This document shows, piece by piece, positions 40,617-51,072 of a DNA stretch of 64,000 nucleotides (position 1 is its first letter; each line of letters opens with the position of its first letter). A program made the translations under genes and the position numbers. The notes under the pieces were generated by a model, which saw only the letters and a list, made by a program, of their open reading frames with translations, had not been told where the DNA came from and did no database searches. The stretch spans positions 124,001 to 188,000 of the forward strand of contig OOIN01000004.1 in the NCBI GenBank assembly GCA_900323505.1, read 5' to 3'. This stretch comes from Ustilago trichophora. Taxonomy: Eukaryota; Basidiomycota; Ustilaginomycetes; Ustilaginales; Ustilaginaceae.

Positions 40617-42584
40617 TCAGAAGAAAGCACCAAAGTCGTACTTTTCACCAGGCGCAGGTCCAGTGGCAGCCGAGGCAGCTTTGGCAGCAGCACCCGCCGA
40701 CTGGGATGCCTTTGCGTTGGAACGCTTAGCTGCTGGCTTGGATTTGGAAGGAACAACGACTCGTGCCTTCTTTTGCATCCTTCGCTCTTTGCGAGAGAGC
40801 TGCTGAGTCTCCTCTTCATCGTCATCGTCGTCGTCCTCTGGATCTTGAGCCTGCTCGTCGTCGTCGGCAGCAAGGTCACGCTTCTTAGATCCGACCTTCT
40901 TGAGGATCGATTTGAGCTGGGCTGCCTTCTTGGGAGAGGCCTCTTCCTCTTCATCATGCTCGTCCTCTTCTTCATCTTCGAAGCTATCCGCGCCCTCCTC
41001 GAGCAAAGCCTCGTCGATCTCGTCCTCATCCTCCTCGCTGTCCTCCTCAGGCGGAGGTGGGAGCATCTCGACTTGGTCCAGAACCAAAGCCTCGCGACCG
41101 AGCACAAGAGAGATGGGCTTGAGTCGCAGCTCACGAGCCTGGAACTTCTTGCGCCACTCCTTCCTAGCCAGCACAAGAGGCATGTTCTTGGAAACTCGCT
41201 GCTTGATCTGCTCGGAAGTCTTTTGCGCTTCGGCTTCGAGCTTAGGTGCTTGGGTGTAGTAACCCAGCATCTGGTGCGACCAGTCTCGCAGAATGACACG
41301 AGAAGCACCAATCTCGTCGGGAATGTTGCGCTTCTTCATGCGTCCTGTCGCTCGGGCCAAGGCAATGAGAAACTCTTGTGTGTCGGCGTGCACCTTCTGA
41401 CGCCTCGAGGCTGCCTTGACCTTGTCCTTCTCCTCGGCATCCAGCTCTTCATCGGCGAGCGAAGCCTTGTCGACCTGGAACGAGCCGAATGCTGGTACGT
41501 TGTAGATGAGCATGAGGTCTTCGGGATGCGAGACTCTCGAAAGCAATGCCCAGGTGAGCGGAAGTGGCTCCTTGATCCTCTGAACGTGACCCTGGTTGCG
41601 CATCAAGGTCTGCATCGACTTGAGCTCCATTCGTGCCATGAACTTGTGTTCGTCATCCTCTTGCTCGTCATCGTCCTGGTCATCTTCGTCATCCTCCTCG
41701 TCCGACTCTTCGGCAGCTTCTGAGCTCTTGAGAGGAACGAGAGCGGGAGTGTCAAGAACGGCGGGCCAATCGCTGGTCTCGTTGTCTTGGTCTTGGGCAT
41801 CCTCATCCTCGGGAACTCCAATAGCGTTGAGGATAGCGTCGGCAACAGTGCTCCTGCCCGAGTGTGTGAGACCTACGACCGCTACATCGCCCTTGTTGAC
41901 TCCCTTGAGGTCGAGCTGCTCCACAAGCTCCTCAGCGCCGGTGTGCTCGGCGAGCTGGTCGGAAGGAGAGCAGATGGGGAAGACGGGAAGACCGGTAGTG
42001 GACGAAAGATAGGCTGACCACGCAGCAACAGTCTCAAGGGGGACCATGTCAGCACGGCTGAGTGCGAGAGCAAGCTTTTTGTTCTTGCTGTTGCTGACCT
42101 CGGCCTCGAGCCAGGGGCTGCGGAAACTCTGAGGGTCACGGGCATCAAGAGCCACAACGATGGTCTTGATCTCGTCTGAGGCGAGCAGCTCGGAAAGCGT
42201 GCCACGGTAGAGGGGTGCTGTGAGGGGAATATCATCAAGGATGTCCTCGCCATCCATCTCGTCGTCATCCTCGGCACCCTCGACGTCAGAGGTTTCTTGC
42301 TCCTCGGCTGCCTGTTCGCCGTTACGCTCGGCGAGCTTCTCAGCCTTTCTGGCGAGCTTCTCCTCCTCCTGGATCCTGCGCTTGGTCTCGATCTCGTTGA
42401 GGAGCTGCTCCTTGTAAGGGAACGAGTTAGGAATACCGGGATCCTTCTTTGCTTTGCTCTTCCATTGGGTGCTCCTTCTTTCATCTCTGCGGGTCTTGCG
42501 GCGATGCTCCTTGACCTTCTTCTTGACCTTTTCCCTCTGGGCCAACTTGAGACGCTTGGAAGCGCGCTTCTTGACCTTGACCAT
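40617..42584 (-). CDS. NUG1: Nug1/GNL3-like ribosome biogenesis protein with degenerate GTPase motifs
   Basis: 655 residues, ATG at 42584. The basic N-terminus (MVKVKKRASKRLKLAQREKV) and the PGIPNSFPYKEQLLNEIE block are the Grn1/nucleostemin N-terminal signature. A circularly permuted GTPase domain follows: the G5-like ALDARDPQSF is near residue 150, then LSRADMVP (about 177) stands where NKxDLVP is expected, GLTHSGRSTVADAI (about 237-250) where GxPNVGKSS is expected, and DTPALVPL (about 276) where DTPG is expected. Yeast Nug1 is a nucleolar GTPase needed for 60S subunit maturation and export. Here several nucleotide-binding residues are replaced, so GTP binding is in doubt. The C-terminus has two long acidic stretches and a basic end with YDFGAFF. 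Length exceeds yeast Nug1 (about 520). Confidence 0.88.
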   Translation of the reverse strand: MVKVKKRASKRLKLAQREKVKKKVKEHRRKTRRDERRSTQWKSKAKKDPGIPNSFPYKEQLLNEIETKRRIQEEEKLARKAEKLAERNGEQAAEEQETSDVEGAEDDDEMDGEDILDDIPLTAPLYRGTLSELLASDEIKTIVVALDARDPQSFRSPWLEAEVSNSKNKKLALALSRADMVPLETVAAWSAYLSSTTGLPVFPICSPSDQLAEHTGAEELVEQLDLKGVNKGDVAVVGLTHSGRSTVADAILNAIGVPEDEDAQDQDNETSDWPAVLDTPALVPLKSSEAAEESDEEDDEDDQDDDEQEDDEHKFMARMELKSMQTLMRNQGHVQRIKEPLPLTWALLSRVSHPEDLMLIYNVPAFGSFQVDKASLADEELDAEEKDKVKAASRRQKVHADTQEFLIALARATGRMKKRNIPDEIGASRVILRDWSHQMLGYYTQAPKLEAEAQKTSEQIKQRVSKNMPLVLARKEWRKKFQARELRLKPISLVLGREALVLDQVEMLPPPPEEDSEEDEDEIDEALLEEGADSFEDEEEDEHDEEEEASPKKAAQLKSILKKVGSKKRDLAADDDEQAQDPEDDDDDDEEETQQLSRKERRMQKKARVVVPSKSKPAAKRSNAKASQSAGAAAKAASAATGPAPGEKYDFGAFF

Positions 42585-43364
42585 CTTTTTCGGTGTTGTT
42601 TGGTTGGCTGTGGTGGTAGAAGGGTAAGTGGTGACGGACCGATGCTTATTTGGAAGTCAAAGGATACGGTTGGGAGAAGAGCCAAAGGAGGAAGAGGTTG
42701 AGTGTACAGAGTCTCTATTGTAGCTATTTGGTGTTCAGGGTTCGCTGCAAGAAGAAGAAAAAGAGAAAATATGTGGAAATTTTCGCCGCCAAATTTACGC
42801 TTCAGGGTCGTTCAACCCAAAAGTCAAAGTCATGCTTAGTCATTGCTTGCCCTCAAAGAAAAGACAGAAAAGTTCAGCCAATTTTCTGATAAAATTCACG
42901 CACCGACGCTCCAAAAACAAAGAGAAATGCGGAGACTTGCCCAAAAAAAAAAAAAAAAAAAAAAAAAAACTGGAATTTAGAGCGCTACCGTGCTCAAACG
43001 ATACTGTGACTTGCCATATTCACTTTTTACGAATCTTGTCCTTCATCTTGCAATCTCCACGTTCAATTACAACTACAACCCCAACCAAAGAACGTCAACC
43101 CCAGTGATAGGAGGCATCCATTCCTCTTCAGATCTCACTACGACTCCCTTGGAAGTCTCTTTTCACAGCATGCACACGATTCCATAAGGGCCAACGCGAT
43201 CGTCCTTCTTGGCGCTCGCCTCCCTCGTTACTTTACCAGCAGGCGCCACCCGAACCTGCTGGATTCTCAATCCTCCCAAACCCATCACGGAAGCATACAT
43301 TTACCAGACTCTTACTCTCGAATTCAATACAGAAGCTCGAGATCAGTGACGAGCTGCTGCTGTG
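42585..43364. promoter_or_regulatory. Divergent promoter shared by Nug1-like and RRN3 genes
   Basis: 780 bp between two start codons of nucleolar genes. Contains an A-run of 27 at 42943-42969 and an AT-palindromic GGAAATTTTCG at 42775-42785 that resembles, imperfectly, the ribosomal RNA processing element (TGAAAAATTTT) of yeast ribosome biogenesis genes. That the region coordinates both genes is inference. Confidence 0.45.
42943..42969. repeat. Poly-A tract (27 nt)
   Basis: Longest mononucleotide run in the window, inside the divergent promoter; poly(dA:dT) tracts commonly exclude nucleosomes. Confidence 0.9.
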
Positions 43365-45980
43365 ATGCCGTCCGTCGAGCCTGTTCGAGCACGCAACATC
43401 GCGCCACTCCCCTCAAAGTCTTCATCGCAACGACGTTCCACTAGACTTTCAACAGCAACAATCTCCTCCGCCGACGATATCATGAAGAGGTCCTCACGCT
43501 CTAGCCTTGTTCGGCTGGACGATGACATTGTCGCGCCACCCTCGCCATCTAAACGAAGGAGTTCCGCATCCGACGAATCCGACTTTTCTTCGCCTTCACC
43601 TACTACACCCATCAAGCCTCTTCGCTCTAGTCTCTCTAAAAAGGCACCGCCACCAGGAAGCATGGCCGCCATCAACTCGATGGGAAGCGGTTCTACCAAC
43701 TACCAGGGCATGTATCTCAGCTTTGTCATCAATGCCCTCTCAGAAAAGGAAAAGGGAAACACTGGACCCTATTATGAGCTCCTCGTCCAATTCGCAGAAC
43801 CTTCCACGGGACGATCCGGAGCCTCTGTCTCATCATTACGGTCTCTGCTCGCCGCCCTTTCTCACGTCGTATCCGATCTCGACAGGTCCCACGCCAAGCT
43901 CGTAGAGAGCATCTTTGCTCTACCCTGGACATCCATGGACGACAGCTTTGCCCAAATGTGGATCAAATTCGTCTGCAGCCTGGTCAGTGCCAGAAGCGAG
44001 TGGCTCTCGGTCATCCTTACAAAAGCCACAAAGGCGCTCTCTTACCGTCTGGAGTGGCTTCCATATCAATTTGCCGACGAGAGCGGCAAGAGGTCCGTAT
44101 CGACGCTCAAGCGCAGGCAAGTCTACGAGCGAGTCCACCTTCTCATCCGTTCGCTTCTCAGCGTCGTGCCCACTTTGCCAGGTGTATTGGGGCCTCTCCT
44201 TGTGCAATTTTTGCCACACAAGATGGTGCATCGCTCAGATCAGCTCGTATACATGCGCAACATTCTTCACGTCAGCGAGTATTGTGCAGAGCTTTCCGAG
44301 GCCATTCTCGGTGCCGTCATCGACCGTGCTATCCAATTGGATGTCGAGATTCAAGTCGAGCTCGATGAATTTGACGATGACGAAGCAGACGAGCTCGGGC
44401 TGGACTTTGAAGATCCTTTCGAGCAGGCGCTCGACGATATCGACGATGGAGACAGCTCCGATGACGACGGCGATAGCGACCAAGGCGATTTTGCAGACAA
44501 CCTCTCGGATCTGTCCGATGAGAACTATGATCAAAACGTAACCACAGACGAACAGAAGCGTACACAGGAAGATTTGCAAAGATCCATGCGACGCATCCGC
44601 GAATCCGTCGCCAAACTCGACGCTATCATGATAGCCCTCTTTGAGCACCTACGCAAGCTCGACGCGCAATACGTCGCCGGAGCCAACAGCCTCTCCTACA
44701 GCTCCGCTTCCAACAGTCCCATGGATGCCGACACCAACCGTCGCAACCTCTTCCACACGCTTCTCTCCATCTTTGCCCGCAACATCCTGCCTACCTTTCG
44801 ATCGCGGCATGTGCAATTCCTTCTTTTCTGGTTCAACTCGTTGGACCCCGAGTTTTCCGACTACTTTCTAGGTGTGCTGCTCGAAAAGAGTCTCTACAGC
44901 CGAAGGGTCGACATGGGGGATAAGGAGGAGCCTGCGGTGATTCGTTCGGCTGCAGCGGGCTATGTGGCGAGCTTTGTTAGTAGGGCTTCGTACGTCGATG
45001 GGCCGACTACGCGGGTGGTGCTGTACAATTTGTGTGCTTATTTGGATGCTCATATTGATGAGAGCAGCCGTACGGATACCGAGGCTGGCGTGGCAGCGCC
45101 AGGATCGACCACACACTCGGTCTTCTACTCGGTGGTCCAGGCGGCCTTCTACATCTTTTGCTTCCGATGGCGAGATCTCAAGATTACCAACGACGAGCAG
45201 GAGGGAGGTGTGGATGATCTCGACTATCAGGATGCCGATGAGATCGGGGGTGGTATGCACGACAGTGTCGGCAGCTTGGGTCAATTTGGAGCGGAAGCAT
45301 GGTGTGATGGACTCACATCCTTACAGAGGGCAGTGACGTCCAGATTGAACCCGCTCAAGTATTGCTCTGCCAACGTCGTCAAGCAATTTGCGCGCATCGC
45401 GCAGCATACTGGATTTCTCTACTGCTACTCGATCATCGAAGCCAACAATCGATCCGTTCGGGGTAGCAATCGCAGCAATCCAGTCTCACGGTCCACCTCT
45501 TTGAGCCGAATCCAACTGGACAACTCCGGTTCCGCTACACCCATGAGTCAGGACGGTAGTGAAAGGGGCACACCGAGACCCGAGGATCAGGAGGCAAAGC
45601 GTAACAACAACAGCAACAACACCAATGCAGCAGTGACGACCGCTTCAGTGTTGGAATCGTTTTTCCCCTTTGATCCGTACAAGTTGGAATCATCGGCTTC
45701 ATTTATCGAGCCGCTGTACAGGGAGTGGTCCGACGTGGCTCCGGATGAAGATGGGGATGATTCGTCTGAAGAAGAGGATGAAGAGGATGATGATGATGTG
45801 CGAAGGAATGAGGTTGGAATGGCTATTCCTGGGTCGAAGAGTAAGGTTCGAACTGGTGGAAAGAATAGCAGCAGCGATGATGACGAGGAAGAGGAGGAGG
45901 AGGAGGAGGAGGAAGAAGATGGCAATAGCTCGTCATTTGTCTCTCAGGTAGAGGCTATGAGTATCAGCCCGTATCTGTGA
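43365..45980 (+). CDS. RRN3: RNA polymerase I transcription initiation factor Rrn3 (TIF-IA)
   Basis: 871 residues from ATG 43365; the preceding in-frame codon is GTG. Rrn3 binds Pol I through its A43 stalk subunit and brings the initiation-competent enzyme to rDNA promoters in the nucleolus. The HEAT-like core is recognisable: LDRSHAKLVESIFALPW, YERVHLLIRSLLSVVPTLPG, LLVQFLPHKMVHRSDQLVYM and ILHVSEYCAEL in residues 165-320, then FHTLLSIFARNILPTFRSRH near 462 and LNPLKYCSANVVKQFARIA near 660. An acidic insert (about 330-385) interrupts the core as in other Rrn3 proteins. The N-terminal 100 residues are Ser-rich and the C-terminal 90 carry long Glu/Asp runs. Divergent from the Nug1-like gene. 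Confidence 0.95.
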   Translation: MPSVEPVRARNIAPLPSKSSSQRRSTRLSTATISSADDIMKRSSRSSLVRLDDDIVAPPSPSKRRSSASDESDFSSPSPTTPIKPLRSSLSKKAPPPGSMAAINSMGSGSTNYQGMYLSFVINALSEKEKGNTGPYYELLVQFAEPSTGRSGASVSSLRSLLAALSHVVSDLDRSHAKLVESIFALPWTSMDDSFAQMWIKFVCSLVSARSEWLSVILTKATKALSYRLEWLPYQFADESGKRSVSTLKRRQVYERVHLLIRSLLSVVPTLPGVLGPLLVQFLPHKMVHRSDQLVYMRNILHVSEYCAELSEAILGAVIDRAIQLDVEIQVELDEFDDDEADELGLDFEDPFEQALDDIDDGDSSDDDGDSDQGDFADNLSDLSDENYDQNVTTDEQKRTQEDLQRSMRRIRESVAKLDAIMIALFEHLRKLDAQYVAGANSLSYSSASNSPMDADTNRRNLFHTLLSIFARNILPTFRSRHVQFLLFWFNSLDPEFSDYFLGVLLEKSLYSRRVDMGDKEEPAVIRSAAAGYVASFVSRASYVDGPTTRVVLYNLCAYLDAHIDESSRTDTEAGVAAPGSTTHSVFYSVVQAAFYIFCFRWRDLKITNDEQEGGVDDLDYQDADEIGGGMHDSVGSLGQFGAEAWCDGLTSLQRAVTSRLNPLKYCSANVVKQFARIAQHTGFLYCYSIIEANNRSVRGSNRSNPVSRSTSLSRIQLDNSGSATPMSQDGSERGTPRPEDQEAKRNNNSNNTNAAVTTASVLESFFPFDPYKLESSASFIEPLYREWSDVAPDEDGDDSSEEEDEEDDDDVRRNEVGMAIPGSKSKVRTGGKNSSSDDDEEEEEEEEEEEDGNSSSFVSQVEAMSISPYL

Positions 45981-46271
45981 TCTTATCCCGCAAGTCATCA
46001 AGTTTGGATTCTAGATTCTTTTCGTCGCTTTCTTCCCCTTTGGACTGGCCCTGCCATTTTCATTTTTCGTCAGTATACACTTTTATTGCATTCGCACTAC
46101 CATCTACAGCACAGTCTCGCATCTATTTCTTCTCTTTATCTTTTCATTCTGTTGTTGTTGTTGTTTTTTTTTTTTTTTTTGCATCTTTCTCTAATCCTAT
46201 TCCCAGTGCATCTCGTACATGCAACCCTTGGTTTAAGTGTGAAATCTACATGTTGTACGTTTGCTTATCAC
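45981..46271. other. Convergent 3' region between RRN3 and thioredoxin
   Basis: 291 bp with a GTT repeat leading into a T-run of 17 (46164-46180). No coding character. Confidence 0.45.
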
Positions 46272-46819
46272 TTAAAGATTCTGGACGAACTCGATGACCT
46301 TTTTCTCGGGTAACATTCCTACGAATCCATCGAGGACCTTTTTGTCGTTGTTATTGTTGTTGTTGTTTGGAGACAAAAAAAACAAAAACATACGATTAAG
46401 GTTATATGAGTGAATCTACACTATTTTCACATCGGTTTCAAGTCGGGGAAAATTGAGCTTACCTTTCCGTTTTTCATGGCGATGACGGTTGGCATTGCCG
46501 AAACTTTGAACTGTTTAGCGATGTTTTGATGTTGATCTACGTCGATTGTGACTAGATCTATTTGTTTGTTGTTTACGATTTGTGGATTGGAAGCTACTTT
46601 TTTGAGACTTGGAGAGAGAAGTTTGCAAGGTTGACACCAAGTAGCGTAAAAATCGACTAGGACTGGGGTATGTGCATCGGGACCGGTTGGAGAGAGCACT
46701 CGGGTTTCGAAGAGGTTGGCATCGACATTTTCGTAGATCTTGCGGGGTGGGGTTGACGTGGTGAATGTTCGAAGGGCGGTGATAGGGTGAGTGCGAGAGA
46801 GGAATGTGCGGGTGAGCAT
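46272..46819 (-). CDS. Mitochondrial thioredoxin, two exons
   Basis: Exons 46463-46819 and 46272-46337 with a 125 nt intron (46338-46462; GTAAGC donor, AAAAAG acceptor, phase 0), giving 140 residues. Without splicing the protein would lack its last strand and helix; exon 2 supplies VLDGFVGMLPEKKVIEFVQNL, the expected thioredoxin C-terminus. The first 27 residues (MLTRTFLSRTHPITALRTF, Arg/Ser/Thr-rich, no acids) look like a mitochondrial presequence. The active site is WCQPCK with Cys at 62 and 65, where WCGPC is usual; the cis-Pro is in SAMPTV. Thioredoxin reduces protein disulfides using NADPH through thioredoxin reductase. In-frame ATGs at 46912 and 46926 exist, but the start at 46819 gives the best presequence. 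Confidence 0.92.
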
Positions 46820-49483
46820 TGTGATGGTTGTGATAAGAGGGGGGGATGGGAGAGGGGAAAGGGATTTGGTGGTGGGAGATATGAATATGGTGAGAATGAA
46901 GCGTTGGTACAAGACTGGCGGAACATGGTTGGAAAATGTGGAGAAAATGGGCTGATAGTGTAATGCTTATGTAATTCGCTCTCACACGTAGCTCTTCCTC
47001 CTCCTCCATCTTCTCCATCGTGCCATTGTTCAACGGGAAACAGAAACAGTACCCCCTACCCGATCACAGAACCCGGCTTCCCTCCCCCACACACCCTTCC
47101 CAACCGAGATGCACAATTGACTCACAAAGCACGACCAAGACAGCGTTTGTACTGTACAATCTTGCCCACCCCCTGACTCCAGTACCGGCCTGCACCGCAC
47201 GCCGCCTCTATTCCTTTCCTCGCCATCTGTTGTTAGAATCGGAAGCCACGTCTCGCCAAAGAAGAAGCAATAAGAGGCAGGAATATTGTACACTACTGTA
47301 GTACACTATAGTTGCATTGTTATTGTATAGGCGATGGTGGACGGCAGCGGGAATAGAGTAGCCGAGTATTTGTTCTGCACGGAGGCTGTAGAGGATTTGC
47401 CCCTTGTATGTTGGATTGTGGGATTGTGTGGAAGGCATGTCGCGTCTGTGGTACAGTACAGATGTATGGGAACCCGATGTGGTTCACCCCGATGTGTATC
47501 GTGCTGGATTTTCGGTGCGCCTTTTTTGTCTTTCCCTTTTTTTAATTGAGAATTTGGAGAAGGCAGACGTGCAAATGCTGAATGCTCGAGTCAGCAATCG
47601 ATGATGAAAGGCATCCCGCCCTCCGAGGCGCAGCAAGACTCCGGGCGTTGAGACAGACAGCATTCGAAAACGCCAGACATCACTGCCGCAGATCAGAACA
47701 ACAAGTCAACACCACGAGGCATACCCGGCACTTTTCTGCATAACCAAACATCATACATATTCAAGAAAGACTCACCTGCCAGGACACCTACAGCACAGCA
47801 CTGTCCGACACACAGACACTACATTGCTACGGTAAGCTATCCAAAAGTCTCCAGAGGGAGTGAGCGGAGTTGAACAACAACTCAAAAGTAAAAGGGTCGA
47901 AAATGGGACAAGTCGAAACCTATTCCGAGATGCAGCGAAAATGCCGAGCTGCCTACAGTAACATAACGTATGTGGTGTTGCGTGTGTGTGCGTCTCTCTC
48001 TCTCTCTCTCTTTTTCTCTGTGTCGAGGTTGTCTGACGCCCTTTGATGGTTATATTGGAATATCAATTCATGTAAAGGTGATTGAAGAAGAAAGCGGTAA
48101 AGTGAAAGAGATTGAATCGAGTGCCGTGTGAGACCAACACTTGGAACTTTTTCGACATTTCGGACGGCGCCACTTAGCTGCCAGCCATCGCGCGAGCTTC
48201 TCCGAGGTACCGTGCAGGCACGCGCATTTGCAGAGAATTGACGCCCACTTTTCTTCAACAGACAGACAGGCAGACAGACACGCAGGAAGGCACGCGTCTT
48301 TCATTTTCCATTGTTTTAATTTTTATTCTGTCAATCTATGACCCCACAACAGTGCTCACTGCTCACTTCTCACTGCTCACTGCTCACTGCTCTATGCTTT
48401 GTGCTGGGTGTCACGATAGCTATTTACAATCACAGTAGGTTGAAGAGCGTGATGCTCTGGTCGATGTTGGCAAGGAGGTGGAGAGGTGAGACATTGGAGC
48501 AAGGGATCTTCCTATGTGAGATATTTAAAAGAAAAAAAAAAAAAAAAAACTCCCCTCCTGCCAGCTGCAAGGTCCAATACACATCTTTTACACAGAAGCA
48601 TTTCCGCAGTCTGTCATAACTCTGCAAAAAAGACCAAAAAACAGTTCCCATCATTCAAAAAAAAGACCCCCGACGCACTCCACGTCCGAGTGTCCGAGAA
48701 ACGTCTCTGGCATGCATATCTCTGCTCTCTTCAATCCAACAGTGCGCGCTTCAAATAGCTCTTGCAATACTGTACTCGCCAAAACCAACAGCATTGCCGC
48801 CGTCTCCGTTGCAAACATGTACCATCGGTTCCAATCCACCTCTCTCACCTCGGAGAGGTTGGATGTCATGCAAATAAGGCTATCATAACGCGACAGCTTG
48901 GCAATCCTTCATTTTTGTCCGCCACGCTATACTAGGTGCAGTCCAAGCTGTCAGCTGCAAACTCGCTTAGATCTCTCTCTCTCTCTCTCCCTCTCCCGCT
49001 CAGACCAGAATACATATATCTATCCTCATCTCGAAGCCTCTTCTTGGGCAATGACATCGTCCCTCTTTCCCCCCTCTTTGTCTCTTACACTCTCTGCACT
49101 TTTCGATATCTCTCTTCACTCCTCTCTTTCATTCTCTTCCCTTTTCCCCCTCTCGGCTGATGTTGTCCTTGTAACGGTCTAAACACACTCTCTCACTGTT
49201 CTTGTTCCAAGCGTCTTTCTCGAAACCCACACACTCTTTTATACTTTTCTCTCTCTCTCGGACCCCACCTCAAAGCAACATATCAATTCATCCAGCATCT
49301 TTTTTTTTTCTCTTTCTCGCACACACACACACACACATACACACGTACAAACCCACTGCATCCTTTACTCGCATCTCTCCCCACATCCCCAGTCAAACTC
49401 CATTTTGGATCCCACACACTTTTGCCATCCTCCTCCAAGTCGACCATCTACTCAAACCATTTTCGAGCAACGAGAAATCAACC
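46820..49483. other. 2.7 kb divergent gene-free stretch
   Basis: Between the thioredoxin start and the Ser/Pro-rich gene. Holds TACTGTA/TACAGTA elements at 47150, 47294, 47452, 47954 and 48768, a 7 bp tandem repeat at 48354-48392, CT tracts at 47993-48011 and 48967-48990, and a long pyrimidine-rich leader (about 48965-49480) for the gene starting at 49484. No gene supported. Confidence 0.5.
48354..48392. repeat. GCTCACT tandem repeat, five copies
   Basis: Five 7 bp units (one with a G to T change) plus a partial sixth, in the gene-free stretch upstream of the Ser/Pro-rich gene. Confidence 0.85.
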
Positions 49484-50536
49484 ATGTCCTTTACCACTCC
49501 CCTACCGACACCAGGATCAGCAGCTTCGTCTTCGATTTGGGCGCGTCGAATGATCACCAAATCCGTTCCTACGAGTGAGGCCGAGGTGGAACTCAATGTT
49601 TTGTCTCTACTTTTGGATGTTCCATTGGCATCTTTGGATGAGACAACTTTAAGTTGTCCTGTTTCTCCGGTTTCGCTTCACAGTCCAAGTTCAGGACCTT
49701 GGTCCAACTCGATTGGTCTTGACAATGTTGGATCGTTGGATGCGATTGGACGAACGAGTTGTAGCCCTATGCTGCGTGGTAAGTCGGCCGATTGCTTTTA
49801 TCAGGATGATCACTCTTGGGAGATGCATACGGCTCAGACTGCTGTTAAAGCTGCATTGGATGTGTTGGAGGAACCGAGTTTAAGTCGAGGATTGCGAATT
49901 TCGACCACAAATCAATTAGGTGGTGGTGGTTGGGGTAATAGGGCATGTTTAACCGCTCCTCTCTCTCCCGCACTTTCTTCGCCGGTTAGTCCAGTAGAGA
50001 GTAGCTTCTCGGCAACCGAAAGCGATGGAATCAAGAAAAAGGGTCGAGCTAGGATGTCGCAGGAAAAAAGAAAACGTTTAGCACGTCGTCGTGAACGAGA
50101 AGCTCTCGTAGCAGCTATCACTACCCCATCAAATTCCGACTTGCACATGCCACAACAGCAGCTGCAGTACAGTCATAGTGCTCCAGTCACCCCGATTCGA
50201 TCCCAATTCAATCCTATCGTTTCAGCTTCGGGATTCCCTTTTGGCGGATACGATGCTTTTTCTTCTTCATCCCCTATCTCCTCCCCGAGATTGTTCGACT
50301 TGCCCATTTCACCTGCTTTAACTTCCGCTTCCACAGCCGCATTTGGATCGGTAGCAACCCCTTCTTCAAGCCCAATTTCATCTTTAACAGACACACTCTC
50401 TTCAAGCCCACCAACACTCGTCATTCAACCTCCCTCCCCTCAGCGTCTTAGAATCCTAAGACCTACCCAACCCAAATCACAACAACAACAGCGCTGGTCT
50501 GGTTTCACTCCATCCAATCTTGCCTCCGTCTATTAA
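49484..50536 (+). CDS. Ser/Pro-rich protein of unknown function with a basic nuclear-type patch
   Basis: 350 residues from ATG 49484 (context ACCATGTC). The frame is open upstream for 94 codons from a TTG, but that part is a repeat-rich pyrimidine leader. I recognise no family. Visible: an N-terminal conserved-looking segment (SIWARRMITKSVPTSEAEVE, then LNVLSLLLDVPLASLD), a WEMHTAQTAVKAALDVLEE helix near residue 110, a strongly basic KKKGRARMSQEKRKRLARRR stretch near 185-205 that could be a nuclear localisation signal or helix, and many Ser-Pro or Thr-Pro sites (for example SPALSSPVSPVES, APVTPIRS, PPSPQRLR) that could be CDK or MAP-kinase targets. A regulatory nuclear role is inference only. 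Confidence 0.75.
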   Translation: MSFTTPLPTPGSAASSSIWARRMITKSVPTSEAEVELNVLSLLLDVPLASLDETTLSCPVSPVSLHSPSSGPWSNSIGLDNVGSLDAIGRTSCSPMLRGKSADCFYQDDHSWEMHTAQTAVKAALDVLEEPSLSRGLRISTTNQLGGGGWGNRACLTAPLSPALSSPVSPVESSFSATESDGIKKKGRARMSQEKRKRLARRREREALVAAITTPSNSDLHMPQQQLQYSHSAPVTPIRSQFNPIVSASGFPFGGYDAFSSSSPISSPRLFDLPISPALTSASTAAFGSVATPSSSPISSLTDTLSSSPPTLVIQPPSPQRLRILRPTQPKSQQQQRWSGFTPSNLASVY

Positions 50537-51072
50537 CGACGAGTTTTGGCAAGCTATACCCCCCCCTTCTTTTCGAACCAACTCAAAGTTCCCTCCCCCC
50601 TTTTCTCTTTCTCTCTGTAGCCTTAAGACATCCTTCCAATAGCCTCTACAATGCGTTCCAGCCCCCAACCCAACCCAACCCATTCTCTCTCTCTCTCTCT
50701 CTCTTTGTAACCTTACACAATCAACTTGTCGCATTCATCCGCTAGAAACACTTACTGGTTTCCTCCCTTTTCCTCTTGCCGACGCTCCTGCATGCAATTT
50801 CACACACAAGCGCTTCTATTTCACACACCCTTGTCATCTGTCCCAAGACAACTTTTAAGTGACACGCAGCGAAAGATCAAGAACGACTCATGACTTACTC
50901 GGTTGCGTCATCAAAATTTTACAAAGGGAGAGAAAATCAAGAGTTGTGTGAACACTAAACAAGGTCAACGAAAAAGAACGTCGAGACAAGACATTGCATT
51001 CACTTGACAAATGAAGAAGTTGCACAAGTTAACAGACCCTACAACCAAAGGGGCGTTAGGGGGTTTGGCGAT
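50537..51072. other. Convergent 3' region
   Basis: 536 bp between the Ser/Pro-rich gene and the CNBP-like gene, with a CT tract at 50685-50704. No gene supported. Confidence 0.5.
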
